DNA of 64,000 bases from the NCBI GenBank assembly GCA_027919835.1, contig JANVFP010000002.1, forward strand, positions 1,054,001 through 1,118,000, in the 5' to 3' direction. Shown here in pieces: positions 10,822 to 23,666 of the stretch (its first letter is position 1; each line of letters starts with the position of its first letter). This DNA is from Lentinula raphanica. Taxonomy: Eukaryota > Basidiomycota > Agaricomycetes > Agaricales > Omphalotaceae. The notes below the pieces were generated by a model. It did no database searches. It saw only the letters and a program-made list of their open reading frames with translations, and was not told where the DNA came from. A program made the translations under genes and the position numbers.

Positions 10822-13800
10822 ATGTCAACCGGTATGTCCTTGCTCTCTTGGAAAGATATCCGACTAATTCTCCGTGAAGCAATCGATAGCCAACTACTAC
10901 ATTCACCAGAAGACGATACTAGAGGCATGCCTCCAATTAGCACATCCTCCGCATCCGATTCTCCTTATGAAACCGACTTGGCACCTATGACTTTCAAGTC
11001 TGGTAGACGCGTAGATGATTTCAGTGATTCCTCTGATGCAGATAGTGATGGAGAGACGGACAGCAGGAACAAGGTAATCGTACCTTTTCACGCTGACACT
11101 GGCGGCGCTCTAAGCTGATATCCGTGTAGCCTCTTCCGGCACCACCGACTTCTTCTGGGGCACTATCGTCACCAAAATCCAATCCTCACCTCCTCAGCTC
11201 TCAGCCAAACATCTCCCACATTCCTAACCATTCCACGTCCACAGTCTCCTCTTACACGACGGCTAGCTCGATATCTTCCGTTCCCGTCACTCCAATTACT
11301 CCGAACACTCCTGTCACACCTTACCTCCCGAACTCCTCTGCTTTTCCAAGCACTACCTCTCTGTCGCGTGCTTCTTCGTTCTCAATAACTCAGTCTCCTA
11401 CTGTGACTCATTTCCATTCAGGTTCAGGTACTCGAAGCAGACAGCCTTCAATCGTTTCTCTAGCTGGTGGGTACCATTTGCCAACTATGGTCGCCGGTAA
11501 GACCAGTCCTACAATTGGTCACAAGCCGAGTTTGCCTCTCCTGAACGATACAGACGTTGACGCTGAAGTGGACACCGAAGTTGACGGATATTTCTTCGGT
11601 GGAGAGACGATTAAAGCAAGAACGCGTCTGACCAGACAGCCTTCCCTCGGCTCTCGTCCGGGCTTGGAATTTCGTGCTCCACCTGGGTCTGGTCATTCTC
11701 TCCCAATGGGTCCCGAGTCTCCTCCAATGGGAATTATGCGGCGTTATGCAAGTGCAGGAAATCTACTCTCCAATTCCTCATCTAGACCTGGAAGTTCTAA
11801 CAGTGGTCACCAGCACAGCTACTCACATCCAACGCCCTTTTCCACTGCAGCCGTAACTCCGTCTCCCTATAATCCTTCTCCGTCTATACTTCCGGAATCT
11901 TCGGAAACGCCTGCCGTGATGACTTCAATACGTTCACGGGAGGATTCTCCGACAGGTCAAATGGGTACTTCGCGCTCCCGGTCTCGAGCAGGTTCCACGG
12001 TTTTACGCAATGCGGTTTATATCGAAGCCTTGGACTCGAGTGAGGTTGAGCGAAGGCTGCTCACCCTACCACCAATCAGTGACCGTGATTATTCCGCGAA
12101 TGTGGATTCTGATATCCCCGTCTCAGAGAGAGAGGAGAAGAGTATTGAATTTGAGCAGTCCAAGTGGTCTCCTGCTTCTTCCGTGGTAGATTTGCGATCT
12201 TCGGACCTCAAGATTTCTACGGATTCTTCGTCTAGCTCTGGCTTTGGTTGGGGATTCCCCAAAATTATGGGAGCCCAAGCGCCTCCGCCCACGCCAAGCA
12301 CGCCTTTCTCTGTATCACGCTCGGGTTCTTCCATCGGTCTGGCAGATGCTAGCATGAAATCTCCTGTGGCAGAAGACGCACCCAAACGGAGTTTTTTGTC
12401 TATGAATGTCACCAAGCGCAAAAGCCTAAACTCAGCATCCCCTGTACCTCCTCCCATGTCACAGTCTGATACGAACAAAGTACAGACTGATGATATATCT
12501 GTCCCACCGGCGACGCCTGGAAAACGGCAAAGGCTGGCAAGCTTCATCGCAAAAATGGCTGGCAATGTGAGCTCCCAGGTCCCGCCGGTACCGTCCCCTT
12601 CTTCACCAGCATCACCACCAAACATATCTCCATCTTCACCATCTGCTCCCCCTCCCCAACCAAACTTAGAACTCAATATCGCCCTGCCCCTCTGGACCTG
12701 TCCCTGGATCCCAAAAACTCTCCAGCTGCTGATAACATCTCAACAATAGACACCTCCGAACTTTCGACTCCGGCACATTCCACTTCCTCTAGTTTCGTTG
12801 AAGACTCAGGTTCTGAGACCGAAACCGAAACTGAGGACGACATGGACGACATGGACCCGGAGTTGCTTGCAGTCGCCGCCGGTTTTGATATACCTTCGGT
12901 CCCTAGCTCTCCTCGAACACCAAGGCCACCTCCGTCTTCGTCTGCAGATAGACCACTATCATACGAGCGTGGAACCGACTTTCCTGCTACGCCTACGGCT
13001 CCGGACGATGATGCCCAGATGGTCAGGGGAAGCTATGCGCAAGTGTATGGGTTCCGGTCACCTAAAAAACCATCCTCCCCGTTGGCTGCGCAAAGCTTGA
13101 CATATCTTCCGTCGACACATTCGCAGGTTGAATCAAGCGTCCCACGAGGTGCCACGCCGACTTTGATGGGTGCTGCTGGCACGCAGTCTTTGATCGGTCC
13201 TGGAGACTTGCCACCGAGTGCAGGGAGCCTGAAAACACCCAGGAATAGGAAGGTTTCCATGATCAACACAACTACGGTGAATACAGCGTCTGTGTTATCA
13301 TCTCCTCCGAGATCTCCTCCCTCTTCTCCTCCTCGACAGTCGATCAAAACATCCAGTAAGAGTCCGAAGAGCAAAGGTGGAAGAATGTCTGGGCTTATTT
13401 CCAGATTCACCCTTGGCTCTTCGACTTCCTTGGCTGTCTCCCCACGACCTGGCTCGCCAGAAACTGTTCCTCCCGTTCCACCACTGAAAGTCGACGAACT
13501 AGGTCAGATTTCTTCTGATCCCTTCGCCAAGGATGATTGCACCACGGTGGTGAGCTTGACAGCTACGGAAAGGACATTGTCTGCTGCATATTCTCCTGTT
13601 CGAAGCTCTTTTGTCTCCTCGGACATAATGTCGAGTGAGATCAACAGAGAAGCGACTTTTACTCGGAGGGAAAGGAGTGGAACCACTGGTACTGCTTCTT
13701 CGGCATTCAGCACATCGACCAATGACTCGACCGGTTCCTCACTTGAACGTCAATCTCTCGCTAAGAAGAAGCGCCGTTCCCTCGGGCTGACTCTTGGTAC

Positions 13801-14151
13801 TGTGTCCATTGGTACCATTAGTAGCATGAGGTCTCCTACTATCGGGACTGCACGAGGGAAGAAGCGCAAGCTAGTAATCAATGGAGTAGAGGAGAATGAT
13901 GTTCGTGCTGTTCAGGCTGTTAGAATCTGGTGCGAGAGTTTTGGAGAGGTGAAAAAGTTCGAGAGGCGGGACAACGGTAGTCTAGTTGTTGATTGGAGGA
14001 GCAAAAATGTCAACGACATGGTAATTCCTCTATTGTTCACGAGCAATGACGGTGTACTGATTCAAGGCGTTCTGTTTAGGTTTGTCGTGTGCAAGCCAAT
14101 GTCTTCATTAAAGGTGCTGGAAGCGTTGCACTAAGCTGGATCCAATCATAG
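10822..14151 (+). CDS. Large Ser/Pro-rich protein with RRM-like C-terminal domain
   Basis: About 1,070 aa in three exons: 10822-11073, 11130-14020 and 14080-14151. The introns have donors GTAATC and GTAATT and are 56 and 59 nt. I start at 10822 (MSTGMSLLSWKDIRLILREA); an in-frame ATG 42 nt upstream is possible. Most of the protein is low-complexity Ser/Pro/Thr sequence with many SP and TP sites, as in phosphorylated scaffold or cell-cycle proteins (inference). The last 75 residues are ordered: KLVINGVEENDVRAVQAVR, then WCESFGEVKKFERRDNGSL, VVDW, and after splicing VCRVQANVFIKGAGSVALSW, a beta-alpha-beta pattern like an RNA-recognition motif. The reading frame shifts once in the C-rich run 12648-12657 and one additional C would restore it. 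A 77-nt intron with a poor GTCCCC donor is the alternative. Role unknown. Confidence 0.7.
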
Positions 14152-14533
14152 CCGTACTCTGCGAGCTCATTTTTTTCCTTGTTTTTTTTTTGAGTTTTTC
14201 TACATTTAACATCATTTCATTTGCATCTATCATATATTTAACTATTTTTTGCATACATAGAATTTTAACTGCTCTCCATTTCTTGCTGTCTCATGTTGTC
14301 ATCATTTCTCCCTTACCCCCAGACAAACTCTTGAAATTACTGCATTGCCCTCCCGTCTGCTATTAGCGATTCTTTGATATTCCCCGTATATTTGTTTTGG
14401 GTTCTTTGATTTTGCTATCTTGCATTGGGTCTTGGGTTCTGCAGTGCACTTTTGGTGCGACTTTATTGGTTTATCTTAGACATCCTCATAGGCGCCATAG
14501 GTCAGTGCACGGATTCCTCTGACGAACACTGAT
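14152..14533. other. 3' flank of convergent genes
   Basis: T-rich intergenic stretch between the large Ser/Pro-rich gene and the small minus-strand gene; probably both 3' UTRs. Nothing else seen. Confidence 0.5.
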
Positions 14534-14839
14534 TTACTCATCGTCCATAACTTTTTGTTCAGCCTTACCCTTTTTCTGTCCGAAAAAGCCCTTCATCGCC
14601 ATCGTTGGGCACTCGACACAGGAAATTGCCGCATTTTGGGCATCGCATAAGCGAAACAAATCTTTCTTGGATCTACATCGACTCTGTATCATCCACTGTA
14701 ACACACCACACAATCCCGCCACAGTCAATCCGATTTGGGTGACGATCCTATTAGGTCGCGGATGGATTCTCTATCTCGTCTCTCTCTCGTGTAAACTCCA
14801 CATTCGTTTATCTCTCACATCAATCCGTTCAACACTCAT
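14534..14839 (-). CDS. Candidate small membrane protein, two exons, 85 aa
   Basis: Exon 1 (14819-14839) encodes MSVERID. A 48-nt intron (14771-14818) has a GTGAGA donor and a GATAG acceptor. Exon 2 (14534-14770) continues in phase with RIHPRPNRIVTQIGLTVAGL, CGVLQWMIQSRC and a Cys-bearing segment (FRLCDAQNAAISCVECP), ending in a Lys-rich, acidic tail. There is one plausible transmembrane helix (IVTQIGLTVAGLCGVLQWMI). The phase-perfect splice linking an ATG to a coherent frame is the main argument. No family recognised; a mitochondrial or ER membrane role is only a guess. Confidence 0.4.
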
Positions 14840-17520
14840 TTTGTTTCTCTCTGCCTCTGTATCGACGCTCTTTCACTCAGTTTCCCATACTAGCCTTGGT
14901 CTTTTGTGATCATACCCCCATCCGTGTATCATCCCTTCCTGTGTTACTAGCTTTCCTTCTGCCTTCACACATTTGCGCCTCTCCTGTTTGTCATAAAATG
15001 CACTCATAGTGTAACTGTGCTTCCTTCTATCCGCCATCTACCACCCAGAACTCTCCCCCTGGAGTGAACTGTTACATTCCTTCTGTTATCTGCCTCGGAC
15101 ATCCACTATCGATAGTACAGTCTAATTTTGACAGTTGAATAACAACAAAATTAAAAACGTTCATTGGGAGATTGTGCTCGTCTACACTTTTAGTCCTTTC
15201 TCTGAACACTTCAACAGACTTCGGCATGCAATGTGCCAAAGTCTTCCAAGTTCCCATAAGTTCGAGGCCTTTGTGATAAATTTAGTCCAACTGCCGCCGT
15301 CGTTCAAACTGATCCTGATGATGAATACTTGCCAAGATTTATGTGGGCTCATTGAACATTCCATAAGTATTATCGACGTTTTTCATTTTGATGATCTATC
15401 GTAGTCCTAGATGGATGATAGGGTTTAACAGAACTGACTTAGCGAAGGGGACCTGAAGATGGGACAATGCATACTTACTTAGGGGCCAGCGTCCGTAGAC
15501 TCTCAGCTAACTTTGGAAAACAAAAGGAGAGTCCAAAGAAGACACGGACACGGACTCACACGAATTCGCAGGACGGCACCTACACCCTACACATTGAATT
15601 TTGCACGTAAAGCTGATTCAGAATCTCGAAGCATTACCTTGCCTCCAGGCCTCTGCACTGTGAACGTGACTACATCGAACACTGGGTTACTAGTAACACC
15701 AAGTCATGGGCGTCCGTCGAACACCTGTCTTTACGAATCGCAAGGGCCCAATTCACTGCCAAAGTTTCACTGCCGTAGATCCATTCCTCTAAGCCTCATT
15801 ATCCACGCCTTCACGGATATCGATTAGCTCCGAACCTCTGTGAAGTAAGTCGTGCATTGACATTGGACAGATGGTTGTCAGTACTACTAATCTTGGTCAT
15901 TCAAAGTGGTAGTATACGCACTGAATCCGCCAACAGCTACCAAGTTCAAACTGTATGAACTTAGGCCGGAATCAAAATGAACGCGAAAGCACTGCTTCGG
16001 CATCCCGCATTGAGCACAGAATTCCACGACAGTAGACACTCTGCTGCAATCAGGTCGTAATCGAGGGGGAGAGGGTTCGCCTCCCTAAGAATCCTGATGT
16101 CTCAGGAGTCAGGCCGTAAAGCAAATTGCGATTCGCCGTTTTCTCTGCGATTGGTGGCTTAGGCTAGTGGTGGCTGGTGGTGATGATGGATTTAAGATTT
16201 GACCGTTGCACCCGGGAGAAGGCTAGGAAAGGTCGTACACGCACAGGCACGCATGCGACTCCATCCAGGATACCTTCAAGCAGGTGACCGAGGCTCGTGT
16301 CGTGTGCCAGTGGACTTCTGACAGGCCAACGTTTTCTGTAAGGCCGTATGGGATTCTGCTGATTCTGCCAAAAGTCCTAGTCATTGGCTAATTCGCAGTT
16401 CTGTGTATAATCTCCGCTATAATGTGGTAAAATCCAGAGACGCCTAGTAGTACTTAGTCACCGACCGTTTAGAGAAAAGAGGTCTTCGTTATGATCCTTT
16501 CCTCAATAATCAGAAAATTTTATTCCTCGTGCAATGCTGCATTGCAGGTACAGAGATGATCGTCGTCTGCAACGCGAGTTAGTGCATGAGGTGGTACTCA
16601 CCTTATAACCCCACTTCTGCCCTTCTACGATTCCGATCTAACAGTGAAGCACCCTAATCCATCAAGGAAAAGAAGTCAAGGGCAGAGACCATTCGGTCCT
16701 CGGGGCTGGCGCCTCATCGGCTTGAAAGCCTGAAGAATGCATGCTGTAAGATATTCCTGAGCGCCGAAGTCGATCGAAAAACGTTGTATCGACCCCGCCC
16801 GAGAGAAATTCAAGGGTGTGATTGCGAGGAAATGAACAATGAAAGAAAGAAAGAAGAGAAAGTGATGAAAGGAAAATGATCTCATGCAATCGTCCAATCG
16901 TGCATAAGGATTATATGTATCAGAGTACATGTCCGTCCATAGGTTTGTATAAATCGATTATCGAAGATGGGGTGAAGATAGGAAATCCTTGTATTGGGGT
17001 TTTCTACATTGCGCCCTCGCTCTTGGAAATAATATACCTGCAGCATATATGCGCAATTAGCAATCATAAGAACCAACACGGAGCAAGAAAGTCCTTTACC
17101 AGGCATGAATGATTCCTGGGATATAACCCAAGATGCTTAGACAGATGTTAATCCAGAAGTCTAGATATACAAAGGACAAATGAGCTTGCTGCGAGCACAT
17201 GAACACAAAAAAGCCTGACCAGCTGCACAACCTCGCTCTTTTTATGGACGATGTTAGTGACTAGAGGATTTTATTTGAAGACAAGTACTTACTTAGTAAA
17301 ACGGCTACTGGAGGCAGTAATCTAGCGACAAATCATGAGTTCTGCATATGAAGGACGCAGAATATGGACTCACATAGCTAGGAAATAGAGAAAAACATCA
17401 TAGTTGGAAGAAACTTTGCTAGTCATGGTAGAAAACAAAGGCAAGGAAAGCAAGAACGACCGAGAGGTCTCAAATATCAGCTACGTCATAAGATGACATC
17501 ACTAGCAACGGAGAAGAAAA
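14840..17520. other. Intergenic 2.7 kb, no gene supported
   Basis: Both strands carry only short open frames without motifs or splice chains. Nothing recognisable was found between the 5' end of the candidate small gene and tRNA-Gln. Confidence 0.45.
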
Positions 17521-17614
17521 AGGTCCAACCAGGACTCGAACCTGGGTCATAGGAATCACATTCGTGGGTAACACAGATCAGAATCCTATGTGATAACCTC
17601 TACACTATTGGACC
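17521..17614 (-). tRNA. tRNA-Gln(CUG) with 22-nt intron
   Basis: Read on the minus strand, the acceptor stem GGTCCAA pairs with TTGGACC, followed by discriminator T (complement of 17521). The D arm is TAGTGTAGAGGTTATCAC. The anticodon stem TAGGA/TCCTA encloses TTCTGA, an intron of about 22 nt inserted after position 37, and T38, giving anticodon CTG. The T arm is CCCAGGTTCGAGTCCTGG with a perfect 5-bp stem. Mature length is about 72 nt. CCA is not encoded, as usual in eukaryotes. Confidence 0.93.
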
Positions 17615-17766
17615 AGTAACCAATATACTGCCAATGTAAGCCATAATTCGTTGACAAGCAGAGAGACCCAGGTACATACATCAATGCTATTGTTACATTC
17701 AATATTCTTAGTTCGTTGGTGTTACATTGCCAAAAGGCTTTCCCTTGATATTCCCTCATCAACAGA

Positions 17767-20318
17767 TCAGCATTGTCGTGCAAACCCAGCTTGAATCTGT
17801 GCATCCTCCGCAGTATCACCAAAGTTAGTCTTATCCGGTCGACCATGTTCTCTGTCAGCTTGGTGTGAAGCTTGACTCGAGGCGAGCAGAATTTGGCTAC
17901 CAGCTTCAGCTAGTATGTAGCAGAATGTGCGCTCAGTGTCGCCTCAACAAGCCGAGAACGAATTAGGAGACTTACACATCATGGACTCGGTAATGTCGAT
18001 AATGTCAGCGATCAGTCGTTCGGTCAGATCCTCGCTCAACGTTTCGCGCACTATGGTAAAGCATGAGCCCTCGAAGAAGACGTGCGACAAGGAAAGTTTA
18101 ACTTACCTACGACGCGTAACATCTCAGTATCCTTTTCCCCTTCGGGTCCCTGCAAAGGCAATCAGATAAGTTGCCTTAAGCAACGAGGAAGTCAACTCTC
18201 GTACATTGTAGTTCGGTACGATCCAGCCTTTGGTCCTAAGCAAAGACTAGAACAGGAGTGACAGTGAATATTTTCATTTCCGCTCTTTCATCTCTCTTGT
18301 CGGGCTTTGGAACATACCTGAATCCAAACCTGCTGAACGTGCGGGTATTTTTCCTTGTAATCATCCGATAACCTGTACCCCAAGAAAAAGAAAAATCACG
18401 ACGTCAGTGGTCAAATCCGGGCAATGTCGACACCTCCAACGCCTCGAGGCTTACTTGAATGACACAACGGGTAAGCCGGGTTCATATGATTCAGGATCGT
18501 CATCCTCGTCTCGCCCGGGTAGGACACGGTGAATGTTGCTCAGTACCTGACGGCAAGAAATGAGAGAAATAAAGTCCCAAGTGAGCAGTGAGTTGTGAGT
18601 CCGTGACCAAGATGACAAACCTTGAAGTACGTATTTTCCAATGCTCTAGAGAGCAGCCTGGCATTGCGGAGGTCCTTGATCGCGATCTTACGGTATCCTT
18701 CAAACCCCAGGTTGAGGAAATTAAACATTTGGGCAATAATAGGCGAGGCAGGCTTTGAGAAGTTGCTGTAGCTTGCTTCAGTCGATGAGAAGCCGGAGAA
18801 TGAATAAGACTTACAGTGTGAATGAATACTCTACACTACCGAGGTAGTCTGGTAATGCAAGTCGTAAGTAGAAGTTCATTGGTTGGACATAGTGTTCATA
18901 CGTACGCAGCTCAAAGACCAAATCCTTATTCAAAAAGGATTCATCTCGCCACAAGACCCAGCCAATCCCAGCATAAACAAGTCCGAATTTATGACCGGAT
19001 GTGTTGATAGAAACCACCCTCGGGATATCGAATCCCCATTTCAGAGACGGGAACGCGAACGGTGCGACGAATGCACCGGAGGCACCATCGACGTGAATAG
19101 GAACATCCATCCAGTCTTTTCTTGAAGCTCGTCAACTAAGTAAGTAAGCAGTGATGATGAGAAACAACTTTTGCGTCGAAAGAGAAAAACAAAAACATAT
19201 GATGATATCAGGTACTCACGCAGCTGGCTCATTTCCGCCACGTTCTCGAAATGGCCAGTATATGTCGAGCCCAAAATGACCATCACCCCGATCGTGTTCT
19301 CATCGATGAACTGGATTGCATCTTTTGGATCCATAACATAATTGTTGCTAGCTTTAACAGGAACGAGTCGACATTCGACGTCAAAATATCTGGTAGTAAG
19401 AGACACAAGAGATGATCAGTACATTCATCTTGAGATCTATCACGGTTGTACCGTGACAAAAGAGAAAAATCAATGTACTGACCGAGCAAATTTCTCCAGA
19501 GCGACCTGGGCGTTAGATCCGAACACGATATTGGGATGGTAGTGGTCCTTTCCGGCGGCTTTACGAGCTTCTTGCCAGCGTTTTTTCATTGCGAGACCGC
19601 CCAGCATGATTGCCTCAGATGAGCCCGCGGTGGAGGTTCCGATGACTTTGCCTACGGATGGGGCTTTCCAAAGCGAAGCAACTATTTATCATCGTAAGAC
19701 ACGGTATGAGTTTGGAAGATGCAGAACCGCGTACTCATCGAAATACACCGATTGTGAATGATCGTGGCAGCAGGGTATTCGTCCAAGTCCACTTGGTTCT
19801 TGTTGATGTTTTCCATGATGAGTCTGTAAGCAATCGAATCAGATCTTTCATATCTTCATCGAATGAAGGACAGATCGTTTCTATACTTATTGGCTTCCTC
19901 AGGCATCCAGGTATGCACAAATCTGTGTTCAGAAGAATTCAGGACAAACACCAAGGTTAACGCCGTTGATTACGAGCATGATGAATCAGAACGGAAAAGA
20001 AACTGACGAGGCAAGGTTCAACAAGGGGTTCCCATCAAGCTGAGTCTCATCGTGAAGCAACTGATAGGCAGCCTTGGATGGAATTCCAACTTCAGGCATA
20101 GAGTATTTCGGTACACCCTGTGCGTCTTCATCGCGACTCCAGGACTGATGAACGGATCGTCTTTCGTGAACTTGGCGGTATGATTGGGTACGAGGAGCGT
20201 CTTTGGATTTCTGGATTACTTCCTCTGCGTCGACTGTTGTGGTATAAGATCAAGATTACTAGAGATCAACGAGATCAATGAGATCGACGAAGAACTCACT
20301 ATGCCTGGAGAGAGACAT
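17767..20318 (-). CDS. GAD1: Glutamate decarboxylase (PLP-dependent)
   Basis: Converts L-glutamate to GABA and CO2 in the cytosol, the entry to the GABA shunt. The start at 20318 gives MSLSRH, then 13 introns; the protein is about 550 aa, close to the fungal family length. Landmarks in order: [89 protein letters not shown], and [20 protein letters not shown] with the PLP lysine in SGHKFG. The C-terminal segments include [11 protein letters not shown] and [12 protein letters not shown]. Within exon 7 the frame breaks at about 19107: DELQEKTGW is in one frame and DVPIHVD in the next, and one extra G in the GG run would join them exactly as in the family. I read this as a one-base assembly error, though a true frameshift is not excluded. 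No calmodulin-binding tail recognised. Confidence 0.93.
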
Positions 20319-20777
20319 GGTTCAAAATGCAAGATTCTTGGGCCGCAAGGTTGACGGGAGAGGTTATTTATACCAAAACAATATTCGATGACGAACTTGA
20401 ACAGCACGTAGATTACGCGGTACGCCGGTAGTAATGCGGGATCAAGGCATTAGAAAACTCAGCGACGCATCCTAAATTTGCACCATCGAATGAGTATGAA
20501 ATTATTATGCGTGCTGTAGGGAGGGAGTGCAGTGGGATGGCGAAGTTGGAGATACCAAGAAATGGTATACGAAAAGACCGAGAGCGGGTAATAGAAAAGA
20601 AAGTAGAGTGGGTGTAACAACTATACTGTAAATAGTTCATGAGTTCATGAAGTCCAATATAACATATCAGTGCCAGTCAATCAATAGCGAATCCATAGCA
20701 GTCCAAGTGCAACGACGAAAATGCAAACGCAAGCCACCTCTCTTGCCCAAATACCAAAACCTCAAAGCTTCATCGCC
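20319..20777. other. Intergenic, tandem minus-strand genes
   Basis: Separates the 3' end of the DUF7137-like gene from the glutamate decarboxylase start; must contain the latter's promoter. Only short frames seen. Confidence 0.5.
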
Positions 20778-21459
20778 TCATCTTCTCGTATAAGCAACTG
20801 CATTCCTGAGCAGCCCAAACCCTGATAGAAACATGACCAGAAAAGTGGCGATGACTGCAACATACGCAGGATGTGCAGCATACGATGAACTTGAGCCACT
20901 ACACACCGTACAATCCCAGCCTATAAAAAGGATCAGCGGAATAATCTAGACCATAATATAAATAGAACGCACTGGCAAGCGGCGTGTAAGGCTGAGGCGT
21001 ATACAACGCAAAAGTCAACGCCGTATTCGGACTCAGATATCCTGGCCTTGTCGTCGCACTCAACCCTCTCTCATCGAAGATCTGCAGAGAGTACGTAGTC
21101 TGTGCCAATGGAGTAGCTAAATGACTTTGCTGGTAATCATACGGAGTCCATATGTAGCTGGACGCTGTCCCGGGAAGACTCGTGAGGGAATATGTGAATG
21201 AATTTGCACCGACGGCGTTGACAGTGAGTGAGGTAGGTGTGGCAAGCACACCGGAAAACGACCAAGCAAAAGTAACCACCTCTCCCGATGCTATTTTGAA
21301 GAAAGACGTAGATGCTTGGGGAGGCTGGGTCATGGAGATAATGCCTGCTGGTGCAGACTGTGGGATAGAGGAGGTCTTGGATGCTGAGGACGATCCAGAG
21401 CCAGAGGATGAGGACCCGCTTTGGGAAGCGCTGTTACTGCTCGCAGAGTTCGAAGCCAT
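20778..21459 (-). CDS. DUF7137-like fungal protein with C-terminal membrane helix
   Basis: Two exons (20973-21459 and 20778-20920) joined across a 52-nt intron (GTGCGT donor, TATAG acceptor) give 209 aa. Without the splice the frame ends in an apparently unrelated tail. With it the protein reads PQPYTPLASGWDCTVCSG and then a hydrophobic helix (AYVAVIATFLVMFLSGFGLL) before a short basic end, the layout of the fungal DUF7137 family. The N-terminus is Ser-rich, followed by PAGIISMTQPPQASTSFFKI and a beta-rich domain. A classical signal peptide is absent and an in-frame stop lies just upstream, so a short 5' exon may be missing. Likely a surface or secretory-pathway protein (inference). Confidence 0.7.
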
Positions 21460-23666
21460 GTCGTGTTATACGGCTGATGACACAGAGACTAAGGAAGTAT
21501 TAAATGAGAAGAAGAGTGATAGAGTGGTATAGAGCTCTCTCCTCGTCGTCTTCTACAACGAGTTGGCGGTTGTTGTCAGCGGATGCCACGAATTCGAATC
21601 GCCGGCCAGAGGCTTCAGAGGCCCTTCATGGGAATTTTTCCACGTTTGATGACAAATCACCGGAAAGTTGCTCGGTCAAAGCTGGCCTTGCAGAATCTTC
21701 TCATCAATTTCTTAGTCTACGAAGTCCTCTCGTTGGAGAGTTGAAGTCGAGGACGACCATGATCTCTCACATGAAGATGAGGGGGTAAAAATGATTGAAA
21801 ATCTCGCGCATTAAAATTGACCGGGGAAACATTGGGCAGACAATTGGTGCGATGGCTATGCTCAAACTGTAGTATGTCACAACTTTTTCAACGCTGAGAT
21901 ACAAAGTACAGCAAAGTACTGTACAGAGCAGCCGAAAATATTCGTAAATTGTGCGGCTTGCTGATGCATAGAATCAGTGACTTCAGGAATGGATTCAAAC
22001 TGTAGACCAATGTCCCACCAATAGTCGAAATTATCCCTGAGGCAACTTCAAGTTAGTTGAATATCCGGAGAAAAACGGTAGAGTGAAGAAACGTACATAA
22101 CTGCTATGGTGACTTTTTAATGGCGTTAGATGAACACTTATGAATACTCTCATTGAGACCGGCACCGGAAATGAGTCCAAAGCTTGCTGTTAACTTGAAG
22201 ATTCTTCGAGTATTCTCTGCCATGTGCATCGATGGTTGTACTTACATAGCACGAACTCAGTGCTCGCTGCTGAGAGCGCCTGAATGGACATACACTTGGA
22301 GCTTTTCGCGGCGTTTCCCTAGATGGATGTTTCTGTCCACACGCACCGTTAGTTAGTCCTTCATCCATCCCTGTGTCCCTGTAGAAACTTGTGACATTTC
22401 ACTGACCCGCTCATCGCCAGTGAATTCAAGTAGCCATACGATGATGCCACAGGTATAGCTCCGGTGTCAACTGCCTGGCGAATCCTTGAATTCTCTTTTA
22501 ACATGCTTAACATTAATGGGGATGGTAAACCAAGGAAAAACTTACCTCAGGATAAATCATGAGCATTTCTCGCAAAACCGAAGAACGAGGATCTGTCATA
22601 TCAATTCTTGGAGGTCCCGCATATGAATAAATATGAGATGCAAAACTTACACCAGTCATGGAATGGATTGGAAAGAGGTCGTGATCTTGAGTGTTGTTGG
22701 ATATAAGTATGGATTAATGCCATCTGCCTCTGATGAGTGACACCAATGAGAAAGATATTCAGGACCACATCCAATCTTTGCCCTTTTCCGGACAGATGAG
22801 AAGATTGTGAAGGCACCGAAGCCTTTGTAAGGCAAATAGTGACCACAACTCGGTTGAAAAATAGTATTCGGGTGATTGGTTAAACCTTGAGCGCATGCGA
22901 TGATGATGAATACCCGCTGGAGTGATACATATTCACCCATATGCATGTGGTACAGAGTTCGAAGGTCGAGTCAACCCGGATTTATCTTGTATGTAAGGAA
23001 TGGCGCCAGTGCAGTGTGCACAAAAAAGAGCACTGACCTGGGAGGACCATCTATGTACCGTTGTATCAGTGGGGAGTGGTTGAAATCAAAGCCTATGTGG
23101 CGTGCGCATCTCGATGCTGTCGCTGATAAGCAGCTCTTGGAAATCAGACAGGATCAAACGATGCACAGTTATGTGTGGAGCGAGTGGTACCTTGAGATGG
23201 AGAAGGGGAGAGAGAAGACCTGGTCGTAAAGACGGATTTCGGAATTCTAGCTGGCGTTGAGTAATATCTGGCAAGATTGGGAGATAGAATGAGCGTTTCA
23301 GGATAGCGCGTAAGTACATGAACCGGAGGGAGAACTGCATGAACGTCCAATTTTTGACAATGATCCGGGGGTGTAGGATATTTGATCCATGGATTTTCAA
23401 ACATAGTCTGAGGTCCCTTCAGACGATTTTTTCAATACTAAATTGATAGTGGTAGTAAGCAAAAACCGGTGGCAAGCTGACACGAGTTGAAGATTGTATT
23501 TTTACCTAATCGCCATTTCTAGTAAACAGCGGGTCACTACCACTCTGGAGATTATTTCTTCTCTTTTTCTTGTTGACTTTCATTCTCGCAGCTGATTCTG
23601 GTGCGTCGTGAACGTTTGATTGCTCTTGTTCCTCGTCATTGATGCCGCTGTCCAGAGTATAAGTCA
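21460..23666. other. Intergenic 2.2 kb with exon-like fragments
   Basis: No complete gene can be built. On the minus strand at about 23040-23130 there is a striking open stretch containing IGFDFNHSPLIQRYIDGPPR followed by a GT donor, and near 22580-22640 another reading GPPRIDMTDPRSSVLREML. These may be exons of an intron-rich minus-strand gene or a relic; I do not recognise the family. Confidence 0.35.

Noticed and set aside
12089..12676. 195-codon minus-strand open frame
   Set aside because: Antisense shadow of the Ser/Pro-rich gene; its Gly/Glu-rich translation mirrors Ser/Pro codons.
20899..20972. Frameshift at the end of the DUF7137-like gene
   Set aside because: A 52-nt intron with GTGCGT donor and TATAG acceptor restores the family C-terminus, so no break is needed.
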